From Protonemura montana (Eukaryota; Arthropoda; Insecta; Plecoptera; Nemouridae), in the NCBI GenBank assembly GCA_947568835.1, contig OX387604.1, positions 20,427,076 through 20,491,075 on the forward strand: 64,000 nt of DNA, written 5' to 3'. Within the stretch, counting starts at the first letter, position 1. Each line of letters begins with the position of its first letter. Made by a program: the position numbers and the translations under genes. The notes beneath the pieces were generated by a model, which was given only the letters and a program-made list of their open reading frames with translations, was not told where the DNA came from and searched no databases. This document shows positions 1 to 13,445 of the stretch, one piece after another.

Positions 1-2260
1 GTGCGATTCTTTCCACACAAATTGCTAATTGACATCTAGGTGGCATGAAATTGCCTCATTGTGTGTTAACCTCGTCACACATGTTCCCGCATTTCCCAGC
101 ATTTCCCAGCATTTCCCAGCTTTCGCCACTCGGTAGGTGTTCATACTCGGAGCAAGGAATGATATTTTCTTCAAATTCCTTTGCTGCACCACATCTGTGT
201 TAATTGGATGGCAGTGGCACACACGAAATACGTCAAACTTATCTCTCTCTCTCCTCAAGTCGCTTAACCCGAGTCATATTATCTTGAGAATAAAGTAATT
301 GTTTACAACAACCTCGAGGCATGGTATAGGAATTATAGGCAGAGTTAGTTAGTGGTTGGCAAGCAGAGAATTGTAGCTTGTCTCCTCACCTCTCTACAGC
401 CTCCTTCCTTCAAAGAGATAGATTGAATCGGTGGTTCTTCGTCTGGTTATTCTGTGGGATGGGTGCCGGAAGGCGGGAATATAGGCTAGAGGGGTGCAAA
501 AGGGGGCTGTACGCTACTCTGCAAATTGCAACCTACGTGAAATCCTATTCTCTTTAGTTTTAGAATGAGATCGAGACTGTTCCGTTGAGCCTCTGTCTTA
601 GAATCTAGTTCCTGCCTATGCTGATTGCTCCTAACAGAGAGAGCGCCCCTTTCTAAGCGCACAGAAATAGATAAAAAGTTTCTTCTTCCTTAAGAAAAGA
701 AAAGGCGAGCGGAGAGACTTGGACGGTTCGCACCATTTAAACTATATTCGTTCTTTACACAAAAAGAAACCCCTTAACGATAGCGTCCAACGTAAGGGTG
801 TGTGAATGTGTTTTCATCCTCGCTTGGAAAGTTTCGTCTTCATTGCTGAATGCTTATAATTACTTGCCTTGGCTTTGTTTGTAATTAGCGCCTTTCCCTT
901 TTACAATCTTTTTCTTGTAAACCTCGTGAATTTAGAATTGAATTACATGTTTGTATCATAAACGTATTACCCCCTCTTGCATATTTTATAAATGACTGCA
1001 TGCCCTTCCATCGAGCACCCAGCGAGCACATAGGGCGCATGGTCTGCAGGGGTGCCTCCCAAGCATTTAGGCCCATCAGCTGGTGTCGATGCACCGACGA
1101 GTCCTCTATCCCAATTTTCTAGCCAACAGGCACTCGGACGCTGAGCACTGATGAGTATAATTAACGTGAACGTGGACAAGCCAGTAGTTGAATTTACCGA
1201 AATAAGCACAAGGGTAAACAACCATAAACATTAACAAACAAACAAACATGACCCAACCCACGGGCTCAACTCACCCTTTCGCCCTTTCAAACCTAAGTGT
1301 GTGGCATGATGGATGTTTACCTTTCCTCCCAATACTACAACCAATGAAAGTACGTACTAGTAGGAACATATCATTATATAATTACCCTAAACCAAGGCAA
1401 TAAACATTCTAAAAGCGCAAGGTGTTAAAACTGTTTTGTTTCAAGAAGCAAATTAAAAGCACCGTATTAGTGAATAAAAGAAATAATTAGACTCGGTACC
1501 GCAAAAGGTTACCACTTTCTTATTTAACGTTTGTTCGTTGATACAACAAGCTCAATTGCTGTGTATACGATAGTAAAGTAACTCTCAGAAACTTTCCTTG
1601 CAATGTCTTTCATCCGATTCAGAGAGTGGTAATGAGCAAATGAGCAAATGTTCAAATGTTGTTCAAATGAAATTGTTCTTCGCCCTCGGTTAGATCGGAT
1701 AGATTGGCATGCTGCAACGAGCCTCCGTGCTGTAGCTCCCGGGGTCAGATGCGGGGTCAGATGCGTCCGACAGAATCACTGCTATAACGCTACGATTATA
1801 TTAAAATTGCAGTTTGCCCATCAAACCCATGTGTGCATACCATCAGAAATAGATAGCCCCAACAGCCAATGGCTTCGTTAATGTCTGTCGGTCGAAGGCG
1901 CATGTCATCAATTAGTCTTGTATTTGTTATGTAGGTGCATCTAGATATTGCTTCGCGATGTTGCTTCGCGAATCTATACGAACAGAACATTTTACCCTGC
2001 ATGCGAAATGGAGAAAAAAAACGGCATAATGCAAAAAGAATGTTTATATACTTCTCTTTAATTTAATTAAAGCGTAGGAAAAAGATCAAAAGTTCCAGCG
2101 AGCTTATAAAGGCTTAAAATATAAGCGCATGAATGAAAAAAAAATCCTTAAAATATATGGAGACCATAAAGTCATCTCCTAAGAAACGTTAATAATAGAA
2201 AGGTATATATGTGTAGGTAGGTACGGTATAATATCACTCTCGAAAGGCCGACGCTTGGGA
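1..2260. other. non-coding, no gene recognised
   Basis: Only short open frames occur here, with no recognisable domain, splice structure or codon pattern. A short AAAC-type repeat lies near 1231-1246 and small direct repeats of an ATGAGCAAATG type near 1631-1665. I see nothing else to annotate. Confidence 0.6.
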
Positions 2261-2283
2261 GGGGGGGGGGGGGGGGGGGGGGG
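2261..2283. repeat. homopolymer G tract (23 G)
   Basis: An uninterrupted run of 23 G on the plus strand, preceded by GGGA. It is one of several long G or C runs in the window (see also 3208-3232, 37582-37609, 53192-53206 and 60671-60690). Its exact length in an assembly is unreliable. Confidence 0.95.
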
Positions 2284-2442
2284 TAGAGTTTCTGGCCACT
2301 CTGGGGACTAGTGAGACAGGGCATGGCAGGTTGCATATTCTAGATATCATACGTAAAGTGCAAAGCTGTGTGCTTCCACCGAATGAATACGGAACAATCA
2401 GTTCACAATGACGGAGATTTTCCAAGACCATCATCTATCGTG

Positions 2443-2550
2443 TGACAGTGACTGTGTCTGTGACAGTGACAGTGACAGTGAAGGTGACGGTGACAGTGAT
2501 AGTGACAGTGACAGTGACAGTGACAGTCGTAGTGACAGTCATAGTCACAG
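2443..2550. repeat. GTGACA hexamer array
   Basis: Imperfect tandem hexamers of the type GTGACA. The six-base period leaves an open frame on each strand (Ser-Asp on plus, Thr-Val on minus). These translations are by-products of the repeat, not evidence of a protein. Confidence 0.9.
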
Positions 2551-2800
2551 TCACACAAATCTGACTGGACGCCTCTGCTCGGCGTACCCTCATTTTACTG
2601 ACAAGGTAGAAAAGAAGTTCTACGACAGCCAACGGAAAGAAATATGAGTGACACGTTTCATGATTAAAAACAATCTAATTGCATTTGAAATTTGTTTGCG
2701 TTGGTGTTCATACATACATCTCGGCCTAGACTTTACGTAGGGGGTGTCGGAGGAACAGAGTAATTACAATTAATGATGTTTGTCGGGAAAAATATGAGAG

Positions 2801-3204
2801 GTTGTACCGTTGTAATGATAGGATACAACAGTTGCACCGTTGTAATGGTGGGATATAACAGTTGCACCGTTGTAATGGTGGGATATAACAGTTGCACCGT
2901 TGTAATGGTGGGATATAACAGTTGCACCGTTGTAATGGTGGGATATAACAGTTGCACCGTTGTAATGGTGGGATATAACAGTTGCACCGTTGTAATGGTG
3001 GGATATAACAGTTGCACCGTTGTAATGGTGGGATATAACAGTTGCACCGTTGTAATGGTGGGATATAACAGTTGCACCGTTGTAATGGTGGGATATAACA
3101 GTTGCACCGTTGTAATGGTGGGATATAACAGTTGCACCGTTGTAATGGTGGGATATAACAGTTGCACCGTTGTAATGGTGGGATATAACAGTTGTACCGT
3201 TGTA
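2801..3204. repeat. 30-bp minisatellite, 13 units
   Basis: Thirteen 30-bp units followed by a 14-base partial unit. The unit begins GTTGCACCGTTGTAATGG. The first unit carries several substitutions and the inner units are nearly identical, suggesting recent expansion or homogenisation. Because 30 is a multiple of three, both strands stay open across the array with a 10-residue period. The array runs directly into a G-rich tract at 3208. No start context or splice site suggests it is coding. Confidence 0.95.
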
Positions 3205-3207
3205 TTT

Positions 3208-3232
3208 GGGGGGTGGGGGGGGGGGGGGGGGG
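3208..3232. repeat. G tract (6 G, T, 18 G)
   Basis: A G-rich tract of six G, one T and eighteen G immediately after the 30-bp minisatellite. It is capable in principle of G-quadruplex formation on the plus strand. Confidence 0.9.
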
Positions 3233-6027
3233 AGTTCTCGTTCGTATAAGGTGAAGTGGTCTCTGATGAGATTAATTTCAAATCTGTGCGATTATTGTAT
3301 ACTTAATTTATAAACCGAGCTAAAACTGGAGAGGATGTCATTTGCAGAAGTCAGTTATTATTAAAGTAATGAAGAATTTGATTAGGCAGGTGGGAGTTGG
3401 CTCCTGTAGTGCTTATTTAAGCAAGTAGGTGAAATATCTTAAAGTTGGTCACTTATTAAAATCAGGGGTTGCCATTACGCTAGTGCTTGTTTTTTTTATT
3501 TCGACGGATTGAAGCAGAAAACCAGCATGTATGTTTATTCACTTTGAAAGTCAAAGATGATGGCGTATCAAATGTCTGAAAATCAGCTCGGTTCCAGCCA
3601 AACTTGAGTGTTCATAATTTCCCTTGCCCTTTTCGAGAAGACCAATCTTTCACAAATAATCATTTGTTTTGTGGCATTTCTACGTCCGGTAACGAAAATT
3701 TATGACTGAAATATAATATTTTAATGAAAAATAATACATCTAGCTAGCGAAAGAATAATGTTTTTCAATTAGTTTGCCGTTTTAAGAAAATTAGCAGCAT
3801 GTTCACAACTGTGAGAGAATGAGCTGCATAAACTTCAACTTATTTTACCTCAATGTGACATTTTTGGAGCAACATCCCCTGAAACAAAAACGCATGAAAA
3901 GCTAGAAATAATTTTGCATACAGTCTTTAGCATCCTGGCATAGCTACAAGGTTTGCACGAGTGATTCCAACTGGAGCTTATGTATTTTACTGAGTTTTCA
4001 CTCTTGAATCATTTCGACAACGCATGCAGGGCAAATGCTTTCCTCTACATCTACAGCTACCAAGCTGGCTTTCATGCAGCCTTCAGACGTCAATTCTTTC
4101 GCCAAATATTGCCATAATTTTTATTTAACGGGACTAAAAGTAATTTTTTAGCCAAGCTCTTTTTTTACGTACAGTATCTACTTGATTAAAAACTGTGCAC
4201 TTTTCTCCCAGCTGCTACTTAGAATGTACATAATATTTTCACTTCCTATCTCGAAAAACCTTGCACTTCTAGCGTTGCCGACTCATAAACCATATACGTT
4301 TTGCCATGCTATTGCCAAACGACAAACTCGTACCGCTGAATATTAATACTAATAAAAAAATAAATTATTCATCAAAATGTGAATACTCCATAACAATCGA
4401 AAATGAAACCGTGATAGTGCAATTCAAAGCGCAAGCCTCTTTTTGTCCGTACTCGATAAAATTATTGTTGATCGATCCGTTCAATGTATTGTATAGAAAG
4501 GGTATGGGATGCGTCTGAGCTCGGCCGATCCAAGTTGTGGGTGCCTGCCCACCTCGGACCGCCGGTATCTTGAAATGGTTGCCGAGAGGCCAGCAAGGTC
4601 AGGAATGCGGGGGAGACGTGTATTGCTGCTTGTTGCTAAGAACAACAGGCTGTAAAGGTGCTAGACAGGGTCACCGAAAGGTCCCCAGCTCACATAAAAT
4701 ACGATAACACTTTACGGGGCCTGAAGCTAGCTATCGGAGACCAACGTGCAAACCAATGCTCCTACAGAACCAAGCACTCGGCACACCTGACGAATGTGCT
4801 GATCATCAACCACTTGAGAAAGAGAGGGGAAGAGTCTTAGCTATAAGCTCCATTCTCATCTTCTCAACACACGATAATAATATTTATTATAAACAGTAAA
4901 TAGAAATAAGGAAGGTAGGGTGCTTCGACGAAAGGGGTTGTCGTTGAGAGAAACGAGTTTTTTTAAAGAAAATTTATTTTCTTTCTGCAAAGCTATTTCA
5001 ACGGAAGGAAAATGCATTAACTTTTTTTCTGTTTCGCAATATTGCTTAGTTAGAGCAATTTCCTCCGATTTAAAATGTTACCCCACGCTTGCGGTCCTGC
5101 GTCCTGGCAAAGTATTGGTCTTGGTTTGCGACGTCGACTCGCAGTGCCTCACCCCTCCATCCTTCCCACCCTCACAATCCCCCCACAGCCCACCCTAAGG
5201 CACATAATCAGCCGTCATATTATGAGACGTCATATTTTGCACTGAAGCGGTTACTCATTGTGGCACGGAAGGGGTGCAACGAAGGAAGTCCACCAGCTTC
5301 GAGTGATTATTATTATTGAAATGAATGCTGAACATACCGCAGATTCAGCTGATCTAATCAAAAGAACTATCTTGCCATCCTGCCCGAAAATAAATCACCA
5401 GATTAAAAAAATGCGGTGCTCGCTAAAGACAATAATAATTCATCGGATATGCATTTCCTTATGTATAAGACGGTGATGCGCAAAGAAGCACGACATCTTC
5501 TTACGGGATGGAATTCCAATTTGATACCGGGTATTGTTATTTCAAACAGTGTCTACCCATTCTCAACATTCTTAAAAAGATGTTCAATTCAAATGAAACG
5601 GCTATTAAGAAAACACGATGCCAACGCCTGTTCACATCTGCAAAATAATGAGCATAGCAGCATCAATCAGGATGGGCATTAGTTCACCTATGCCCCAACT
5701 GCTTACGCTTCAAGAATAATTTATGTTAATTTTAACATGTAGCATTTTTCACGTTCCAAACAGCGTGCATTAGCTGGGCAACACTCGGTGTCCATACAAA
5801 GATAAATTACCATTTATAAATTGACATACACGAGGAAAAAAACAGAAAAAGAATAGATAAAGAGACGAAGTTTGTAAAATCAATAATATAACCGACAAAA
5901 GTAAACAGGCAAAAGCTGTGATTGCGACATGATTTCTGAATCGAGTCTATTTTTTAGTGCATTGTCTGGACAACGCTCCATCGAACTCGTGATCAGCACT
6001 CGGTAACGACTCTGGGCTAGATTCCAG
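3233..6027. other. non-coding, no gene recognised
   Basis: No supported gene. The stretch 4500-4850 is more GC-rich than its surroundings and may be an old repeat, but I cannot name it and saw no terminal repeats or tail. The remainder is AT-rich with short open frames only. Confidence 0.5.
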
Positions 6028-6137
6028 CAACAAGTCTTCCAGCATCCGGTCTTCCAGCATCCAGTCTTCCAGCATCCAGTCTTCCAGCATCCAGTCTTCC
6101 TGGTCCAGCATCCAGTCATCCTGGTCCAGCTTCCAGT
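6028..6137. repeat. 15-bp tandem repeat
   Basis: Imperfect tandem copies of a 15-base unit of the type CTTCCAGCATCCAGT, with two later copies altered to include CCTGGTCCAG. The period is divisible by three, which explains the overlapping open frames on the minus strand. Confidence 0.85.
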
Positions 6138-9100
6138 ATTTTAGCATCCCACGATCGGGATAGTTTTCTAAACAAAAATAGTGTGTGTTAATTTCTTGTG
6201 TGGAGCTGTGAACGTGAACACTAGAAGTGGTTTTGTACAGGTGTTGAAATTTAACTTCGCTATGCTGACTTTCGATGGTTGACGCCGTAATGTTCGTTGC
6301 TATCCGATTTTTGGGCCCATTTCATCTCGAGCACGCACCAAATTCACGGCATACACAATTTGATTGCGTCAGTGAGACTCCTAAGCAATTTTACAATCGT
6401 CGGAAAATGCTGGAAAAAAACATTTTCATTAAATGTTTCCCGATATGAAGTAAAATATTTAAGCAAATATGCAGCGATTCAATTTGCAAGATTTTTTGCG
6501 TAACGTTGTTTTATTGTACAAAATAGAAAAAGAGTAGTTTCGAGATGCAGTAGGCTTACAGATTATTGAGTTAAGAATTATTAATTGGATTTCAGCGTAC
6601 GTACAAATTCATATTTCTAAATATACGAAACCAATTTTTTCTTTTAATAATAAGAAAAACTCATTTTGATTTGATTTTGAGAAGATGATGGTTTTGACTA
6701 AAGCAATCGAAATAAAAATGTAATTGATCGTGTATGCATGCATACCTCGTTAGTGCAATGCAAGAGTTAGCGCCGCTGGTATGACCAACCCGGATATAGG
6801 TCGATGATGAATTAGTGGCACTCTGGTACCCATTTGAAAAACAGGAAATACATCCTTCAAAACGAAATTCCTCTCCTCAACATCTTCTCTGTGGTCATAC
6901 CTCGAAAGTGCAAAGCGTTAGCAATCATTTTCTCATCTACCTGCTGTATCGTGGTGATGTAAAAAACATAATAACTAGGCTAATTGTTCGAGTATTTGGA
7001 TGATTGCTTTACTGCATTTCATCCTGAGATGTGCACAGACCATGGCACACTGGCTAAGAAACATCTTTTCAACTTTATTCAATCCTCTCAGCCCATGTGT
7101 CTATACAGCTAAAAGATTGGATGAGCAAAAAAACTTGCCATCTCAATTCTTAAGTCAAACCAATCTATTTGCCAGAAACAACAAGTTGATATTAGAAAAA
7201 TTATAGAAATGAAATAAGAACAGAAGTACTTTATAAGGTACAATAGTGAATTAAGAAAAAGAAAAAGTTATTAAAGTAAATATTGTTGCGAACTCTTATT
7301 TATAACATTTATAATCGATCGATAGTGTAAAAATGATAATGCCGACCGAATTCAAAAGAGACAGCGAAAAAAGCACATATAATTCTTAACATTTACGTGA
7401 AAGTAATACGTACGACCAGGGGCACGATTAGCCCCAATCGCAGTCAAAATGTTCCCTTTAAACCTCGTGACTTCTTATGTGAAAAGAAAAGCATTCGTCT
7501 TGATCTAAGCCGTGCTTTGGAAAGCGAGTAGAATAATACTAAAGCGGGTGAGAAAGTAGCTCATTTTAGAACAGTCGAAAAGAAAGAAATACTTGACGTT
7601 CAATTACAAATGTAACCAGCTTAAGGAAATTAGAAGCGGTAAAGAAGTATTGCAGTAATAGTTAATTAGAATTAAATCAGGTCTGGGAACTCAATTTACA
7701 TTATTGATTTTGCTAACCGTTGAAAGGTATTTTTACGGTTTTTCGCGCTGCGGAGCCGAGAGAACGCATTATTAACCTTTTTTTTCAGTAGGAAAATGAG
7801 TGGGATTGAGTTTTTTTTTTAGAAATGCATTTGAGTATTTTACGATTCAGCGAAATTTAATTAGTTGACAGCAGTGCATTGAAAGAGCAAAAAATATTGC
7901 ACAATTACATTTAGCATGTATCTCTAGTAAAAAAACAGTACATTCATCGATAAACAATTATTGGACCTATTACGTCTACCATGTATTTCTAAGTCAAAAG
8001 TTACATGTCAATGCGGTAGATGTTTGTTTATTCGGATTTTAGTTTTCAGTGTCAATTAAAATACTTCAATTCAGAGCAAAGACCCAGCTTAATTGTAATG
8101 TCATGTGCACGGGCTGGGATTTGGGGGAGTTCGAAATATTTAGAGAGGGTGCACAATACGTTGGTGGACCAGAAGTCCAAAGCCTGCGTCAATCCTTTGT
8201 TCCCATGTTTGATCCATCACTGGGCTATTCACACTAACAATAATTTTTCGCTGCCTAGACTTTGGTCATAGTGAATAATAGGTCGGCACAGCTGGTAGCA
8301 ACTAGGACACGGGGTCTAAATAGTGTTTAGGGTTGTAAAACAATGAGCCCACGGTCAACCAGCCAGTTCCTATTATACCCCTTCCCCTGGGATTCACTTA
8401 CTGGTGTAAGCTGTCAATGGTTCAGGCACAAAAAAAAAGTGGCTGTTGAATTGTTTTCTCTCCATCCTATCGCATTACGCGATTCCATGTGGTACATTTT
8501 GCTGAACAAGACAAATTATGCAATACTTTTTAGAAATCATCCCAGATTATGTGATATCCTGCGAGCGTATTCAAGTGTATGAGGGTTCCCCCTCATATGT
8601 TTCATATGGAATCACCAGCTCAGCTTTCGAAGGATTAAGGGTTCTCATTATATATGTATAAATTTTAATTTTTTTCGTTACTTTATACAAACGTTATTAT
8701 TCTCTTGTTGTATCGAAAGCTCGGAATAATATGTTAAGAACTGAAGTGTCATTCCCTTGGCTCAGGTGCCCTATGGGTTTACTTTCGATCAGTGCTCCGT
8801 TGTGTACCTCTCAGCCCTGGCTACCTTCGTCCTCGATCGTATTTCTACCGAGCGATTTCCTGGATGGTGGACCAATTCAAGTACTAGCTATTACCAATCA
8901 CATTCGTCCTCAGCCTAACGTCCGGTCTGCCGGCTCGCGCGGGCCCTTTGTCAATCAGAACACCGTATTGGATAGCACAGGACGAGCCAGCTTCCACCCC
9001 AGGGCATAGCTTCTAGCCTAGGCATGCATGCCCTGGCCCGTTCCTACCTTCCGAGAGTTGCTGGCCAGCCGTGCTAGGTGATTTAAAGCCCTCCATTTCC

Positions 9101-9865
9101 CCATCCATACTCAACTATGGTCTCTTGACAAAACATTTTGGCTAAGGAAGTTGAAGCCAATATTTCGTTACACCTTTTCAAGTCAAGAAACTAGCAAGCT
9201 ACCATTAATTTAACACGATGCTAGTCAATCAATGCCAATCATGAGAAAACTTGCATAACAGTTTTATAAGCACAATTAAGTTTATTGCCGTATATCTGTT
9301 GAGAGATTCGCAGGCCTGTGAGGTGGTGATTAAAAGGGGTGCGGTGCTATGCGACTGCGACGCAAGCTGAGAGGGCCTGGCCCAGCACGCGGTTGTTCCC
9401 ATCGTAAGCTGGGAATCATGAGTAGTATGGTAAGTGGTAGCACGAGTAGAGGAGCGATAGGGCGCGTTATTATGAGGTCGCCTGGAAGGTAGGCTGCCAT
9501 ACAGGCACGCCAGTCGAGCACATTGCAGTGTGGTAGGAAAGCTGCGCTAATGCGAACTGTAAGCCTTGCTAGAGTGAGACCGAAAGACTTGGTGGTAGAA
9601 TACCAAAAACGAGTGCATCTAACGAACTTGTGTCCCGCAGAGAGGAAATCCATTACCAAGACGAGGGCTAATCCGTTTAAAATACTTGCATTATCTTACA
9701 CAATGATGAGTACATTCGTTCGTTTTCTATTCTCTTGCCTTGTTTAAACTTTTGTGTGATTTGTCTAGCGTGAGAGATTTCAGGAGAAAACAAACATCTA
9801 TCGACCAACGTTCTGAAGGCGATGAAACACGATATAAGTCAACTTGTTTAGGTTATGTTAGAACT
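6138..9865. other. non-coding, no gene recognised
   Basis: Mostly AT-rich sequence with no recognisable gene. Two GC-richer patches, about 8740-9060 and 9330-9560, contain open frames of about 90-110 codons. Neither has a recognisable domain or flanking splice signals. They may be remnants of repeats. Confidence 0.45.
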
Positions 9866-10074
9866 GGTGGAAGCGTAGGAGGTTGAAGGTGGTAGCTGTT
9901 GGGTGGTAGGTGGTAGCTGTTGGGTGGTAGGTGGGAGGTGGTAGGTGGTATGTAGTATGTGGTATGTGGTATGTGGTAGGTGGTAGGTAGTAGGTGGTAG
10001 GTGGTAGGTGGTAAGTGGTAGGTGGTAGGTAGTAAGTGGTAGGTGGTAGGTGATAAGTGGTAGTTGTAAGGGTA
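9866..10074. repeat. GGTGGTA-type 7-mer array
   Basis: Imperfect tandem array of a 7-base unit (GGTGGTA and variants with AGTA or TATG). With a 7-base period all three minus-strand frames remain open and give the same Thr-Tyr-His-Leu-Pro-type peptide, a signature of a repeat rather than a protein. Confidence 0.9.
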
Positions 10075-13000
10075 GGTAGACCGTAGAAGTACGTGACATA
10101 ACAACTCAAATAGAAATGACACGTATGCAATTCTAGACAGGGATGCAAATAACGTTGTATTTCAAGAGACCAAAGAGAGAGAGAGAGATATTTCACCGCC
10201 ATTATACCAATCGCAATAAAACAAGTCTAGTAAGAGCAGCAAGTGATCGCGATTCCTGGAAGGAATCGTTTTAATCGTAACTGGCATCCCAGCTAGATCG
10301 AACCAACCGAAGAACATCGGAATAAGATTGATAATGGAAAAATATTAGAAATCGTATAATTATTCAAAAGTAACTTTGTAAACGTGGAGTTCATGGGTAT
10401 GTAATTTCAAATAAAGTGATGAAATATAGTGTCATATTATGTCAGATACAAAGCTCATAGGTGTACGCGATTTCCACACCAATATTCTACCTCTCCGGTC
10501 GCTTCACTACCCTAGCTCCACGTTCCAATACAGTTCAAACACAGTTCAAACTTGCAACCCATTTGAAACGTGATCCAGGCCCATGCCACCCAAACGCAAC
10601 CAGCAAACCGCAAGGTTCAGAAGCAGATGCATTCTATAATTGTATGTATTGGTGGTCCTATATGACTCGTCTATGTAGATGTAACACACTGCATCCAATT
10701 TACTTCTCAAACATAGTTTCGTATGCATACACTTTTTACTATTTAAATTACACGTTTTGTATGAGTCATTGTAATGGAAACCAAGGAATGCCTATCAACG
10801 AACCCATGTAGTTGGTTGGCAACTTTGTGTTATGCATTTTTTCCCAGAATTTTTCTCATATTTATTTTATGCAAGTTTACTTTCAGGTTATTTATGAACA
10901 GCTAGTAAACCAGTAAATACATAGAGTAGCATGTAAGCAGTACGCATTACAGTTGTTTGGAAAATAACCTCTTCGAAAATCATAAAAATGTAAGTGGAGT
11001 TTTTGGGACACTTTTCGGACATCTTTTGTATCTTGAGCTTAGATTGCACATCCCTTTTCTACGACCCACACACATTGGCAAGCTGATATTTCGAGAATTC
11101 ATCTCTGTTTGTTCAAGGGCTACAAGCAAAGCTATTCACAAGAGAAATCTGAAAACAGAAATCAACAACATTTGATTAATCTGAAGCCTTGTGTTCTCGA
11201 CTTGTGTCTGTCTGTGTCGTCTTATATCTTGGATAAAATGTTCAGATAGAATCAACACGCTAGTTGATGTCTTACCCCTTCCATCCCTCCCATTCCTTCC
11301 CTTATGACGGGATACGAGATCGAGACCAGAGACAAACCTCCCGAAATGCCTTCACTTGAGACTTCCAATTATCTTTATTAAAGAGGGACGAATATTCGGC
11401 ACAAAGATTAAATGGTTCATATTGCTTTAACTGATATGGTGGTCTATGGTCGTGAACAGGACCTGTTAGCCTGAGGATACACGTTACGAACAGAAAGAAA
11501 GCGAAGAAAGAACTAGCAGACGCTGATCGATATGAACAATTTCTTTTTGCTAGGTGCTTCAGTTGTCAGAGGTTGCGATTCAAGCAAGCATTACGCAAAT
11601 GAAAAATGATACGTTCAAATTGATTATGACTCTTGATACAAACATTCACGTACAATATGCGATAGTTTGATTGACATTCGTTTACTCCTAGTACAGGTCA
11701 TAAAACTGAATACCCAGGGGCTAAGAAAAAGAAAAGTAAGTACTATAAGGAATTGTAAAATACTTCGCTAGAAGACGCTTACCAGAGCATAAACCTGTGT
11801 ACATAGTGCGACTCCGAACTAGTGCTCCTCAAAATCCGGATATCACAAATGTAAGAGAAAATAAATGTCTGTTTTTTATGTTCTGCGTCCCATTCTTTTT
11901 GATAAATAACAAGGCGTTGGGGAGGTTTGCTCACGAGTAAGAGGTAAAGTGTAAGAGCGGGATTGTTAGTTGAGCGGTCAACCAGTAGCAAGTCAAGTCT
12001 GCGGCACTTGCTCCTGAGCTACGCTGAGCTTGCCCTGTCAGGATGAAGGCCCAATGATATGTGAGGCTTCCGCCCTCCCGAACGGCCAGGATGTTTGGGC
12101 GCAAGGGCGCAGGGCGCCAAGGCGCCAGGGCGTCAGGGCGCCAGGGCGCAGAGGCGCTCCTCTCGCATCACCATCCAACTGCTTCAATCTCTAATACCGC
12201 TCTCACCTTGCGCGATAGCAACTTTATTTATCTAGGATTAGAGTGTGCGAACCTCAAGTGACATTGACTATCTGATGGTTCAAACTTGCTGGTCAACGGT
12301 TGAGTTTTACAATGCACTTCTTCTCAGAGCAACCTAGATAGCCAACACTTATTTTGAGTAAGTTACCGAATTATATTTCCAAAACTGATAGTACCCCAGG
12401 TCGTATCTTATTATCTAAGACCCAGTTTTAATTGGTATCACGCTGTTTAAGTGTTAAGCGCACATGATAAAAAAGTTAGAACCCTTTAACATAATTAAGA
12501 TATTTAGTTTATGAATTATTGTCAGCATTTAATTGGGAACCACATCCGAACTTGTACTGTACTTCATAATTACGTTTCAAGATCAGTAAATACGATCGCG
12601 ACCTTCCAGCGTATGCCATATCCGTGCACCCCTAATCTGAAGCGAAGTAAAATAATGGTGTACTTGGTCGCAAGCTTTCGCGGGCAAACTCGGCAGACTC
12701 GGCTCATTCGCTGTTCGCCAAATAATTGGAATCGAAAGTGAATGCTACGCCTCCCCAGCAACTCAATCCCGGCGCTCCGCCCCTAGTTCGGGCCCTCATC
12801 AAGCCAAACCAAGCCCAGCACAGTGGAGACGCTGGGATCTGGACCCCAATCTCCCCGTTGGCCTCTGTATAGCCTCCAAACAACACTTGCACCATCCGTG
12901 CGCCCACTGCCAATCTGTTACAAATATTTTACAGACCCGTAACATGGTATAAGGTTTCTGTCCCAATTAATTTTGCATTCAAAATACATATACCCCAGCT

Positions 13001-13348
13001 TAGAAGCTATACCTTCTAATTATAATAACACATATTTGGATGAAATTTCATCTATGCCAAGTTCTAGATCTGATATCGAAAATATTTGCGTCGACATTAT
13101 GACATATCGATTGCTTATACCTTGAGGTTGACAAGTTAATTTTTAGAAAATAACAATCTAAATGCGTTCTATTCGACTCGTGGAATTTAGCTTCTGTAGA
13201 TTTTTGCCAATGACCTTTCGATATGCGCTGTACTATATATGGGGTGTACTTAGCGTATCTCTGCTTAGAGGTTTCAGGTACACTAAGACACATGCAGGTG
13301 CACACATGCATGCACACCAATGGACCAATGCACAGCTAGTCGCAACAC
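10075..13348. other. non-coding; small GGCGC-rich repeat inside
   Basis: No supported gene. A short imperfect repeat of AGGGCGC / AGGCGCC units lies at about 12096-12156. GC-rich sequence at 12745-12900 is unassigned. Confidence 0.5.
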
Positions 13349-13445
13349 TTATTATTATTTGTGGTGTTTAACGACGCACTGTTTTGACAACTGCGGCACT
13401 GGTCTAATGGCCTCGGTGAATGAGTGGATGATGAGTGCACCCCTG
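13349..13445 (-). mobile_element. SINE 3'-end fragment, CGTCGTTAAACACC tail
   Basis: Read on the minus strand, this fragment contains CATTCACCG followed by GTGCGTCGTTAAACACCAC and an (AAT)n tail. It matches the 3' part of the elements at 47566-47850 and 50008-50648. The 5S-like head is missing here, so this looks like a 5'-truncated copy. Membership of the family is seen in the shared blocks. The retroposon interpretation is inference. Confidence 0.65.

Noticed and set aside
2733..3281. Long open frames on both strands over the 30-bp array
   Set aside because: The unit length is a multiple of three and has no stop in these frames. Openness on both strands and lack of splice or start context point to a satellite.
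8731..9659. GC-rich patches considered as rRNA or a gene
   Set aside because: I could not match them to rRNA or to any protein family. Left as unassigned.
9848..10202. Three overlapping minus-strand frames rich in Thr-Tyr-His-Leu-Pro
   Set aside because: A 7-base repeat reads the same in all frames. This is not protein evidence.
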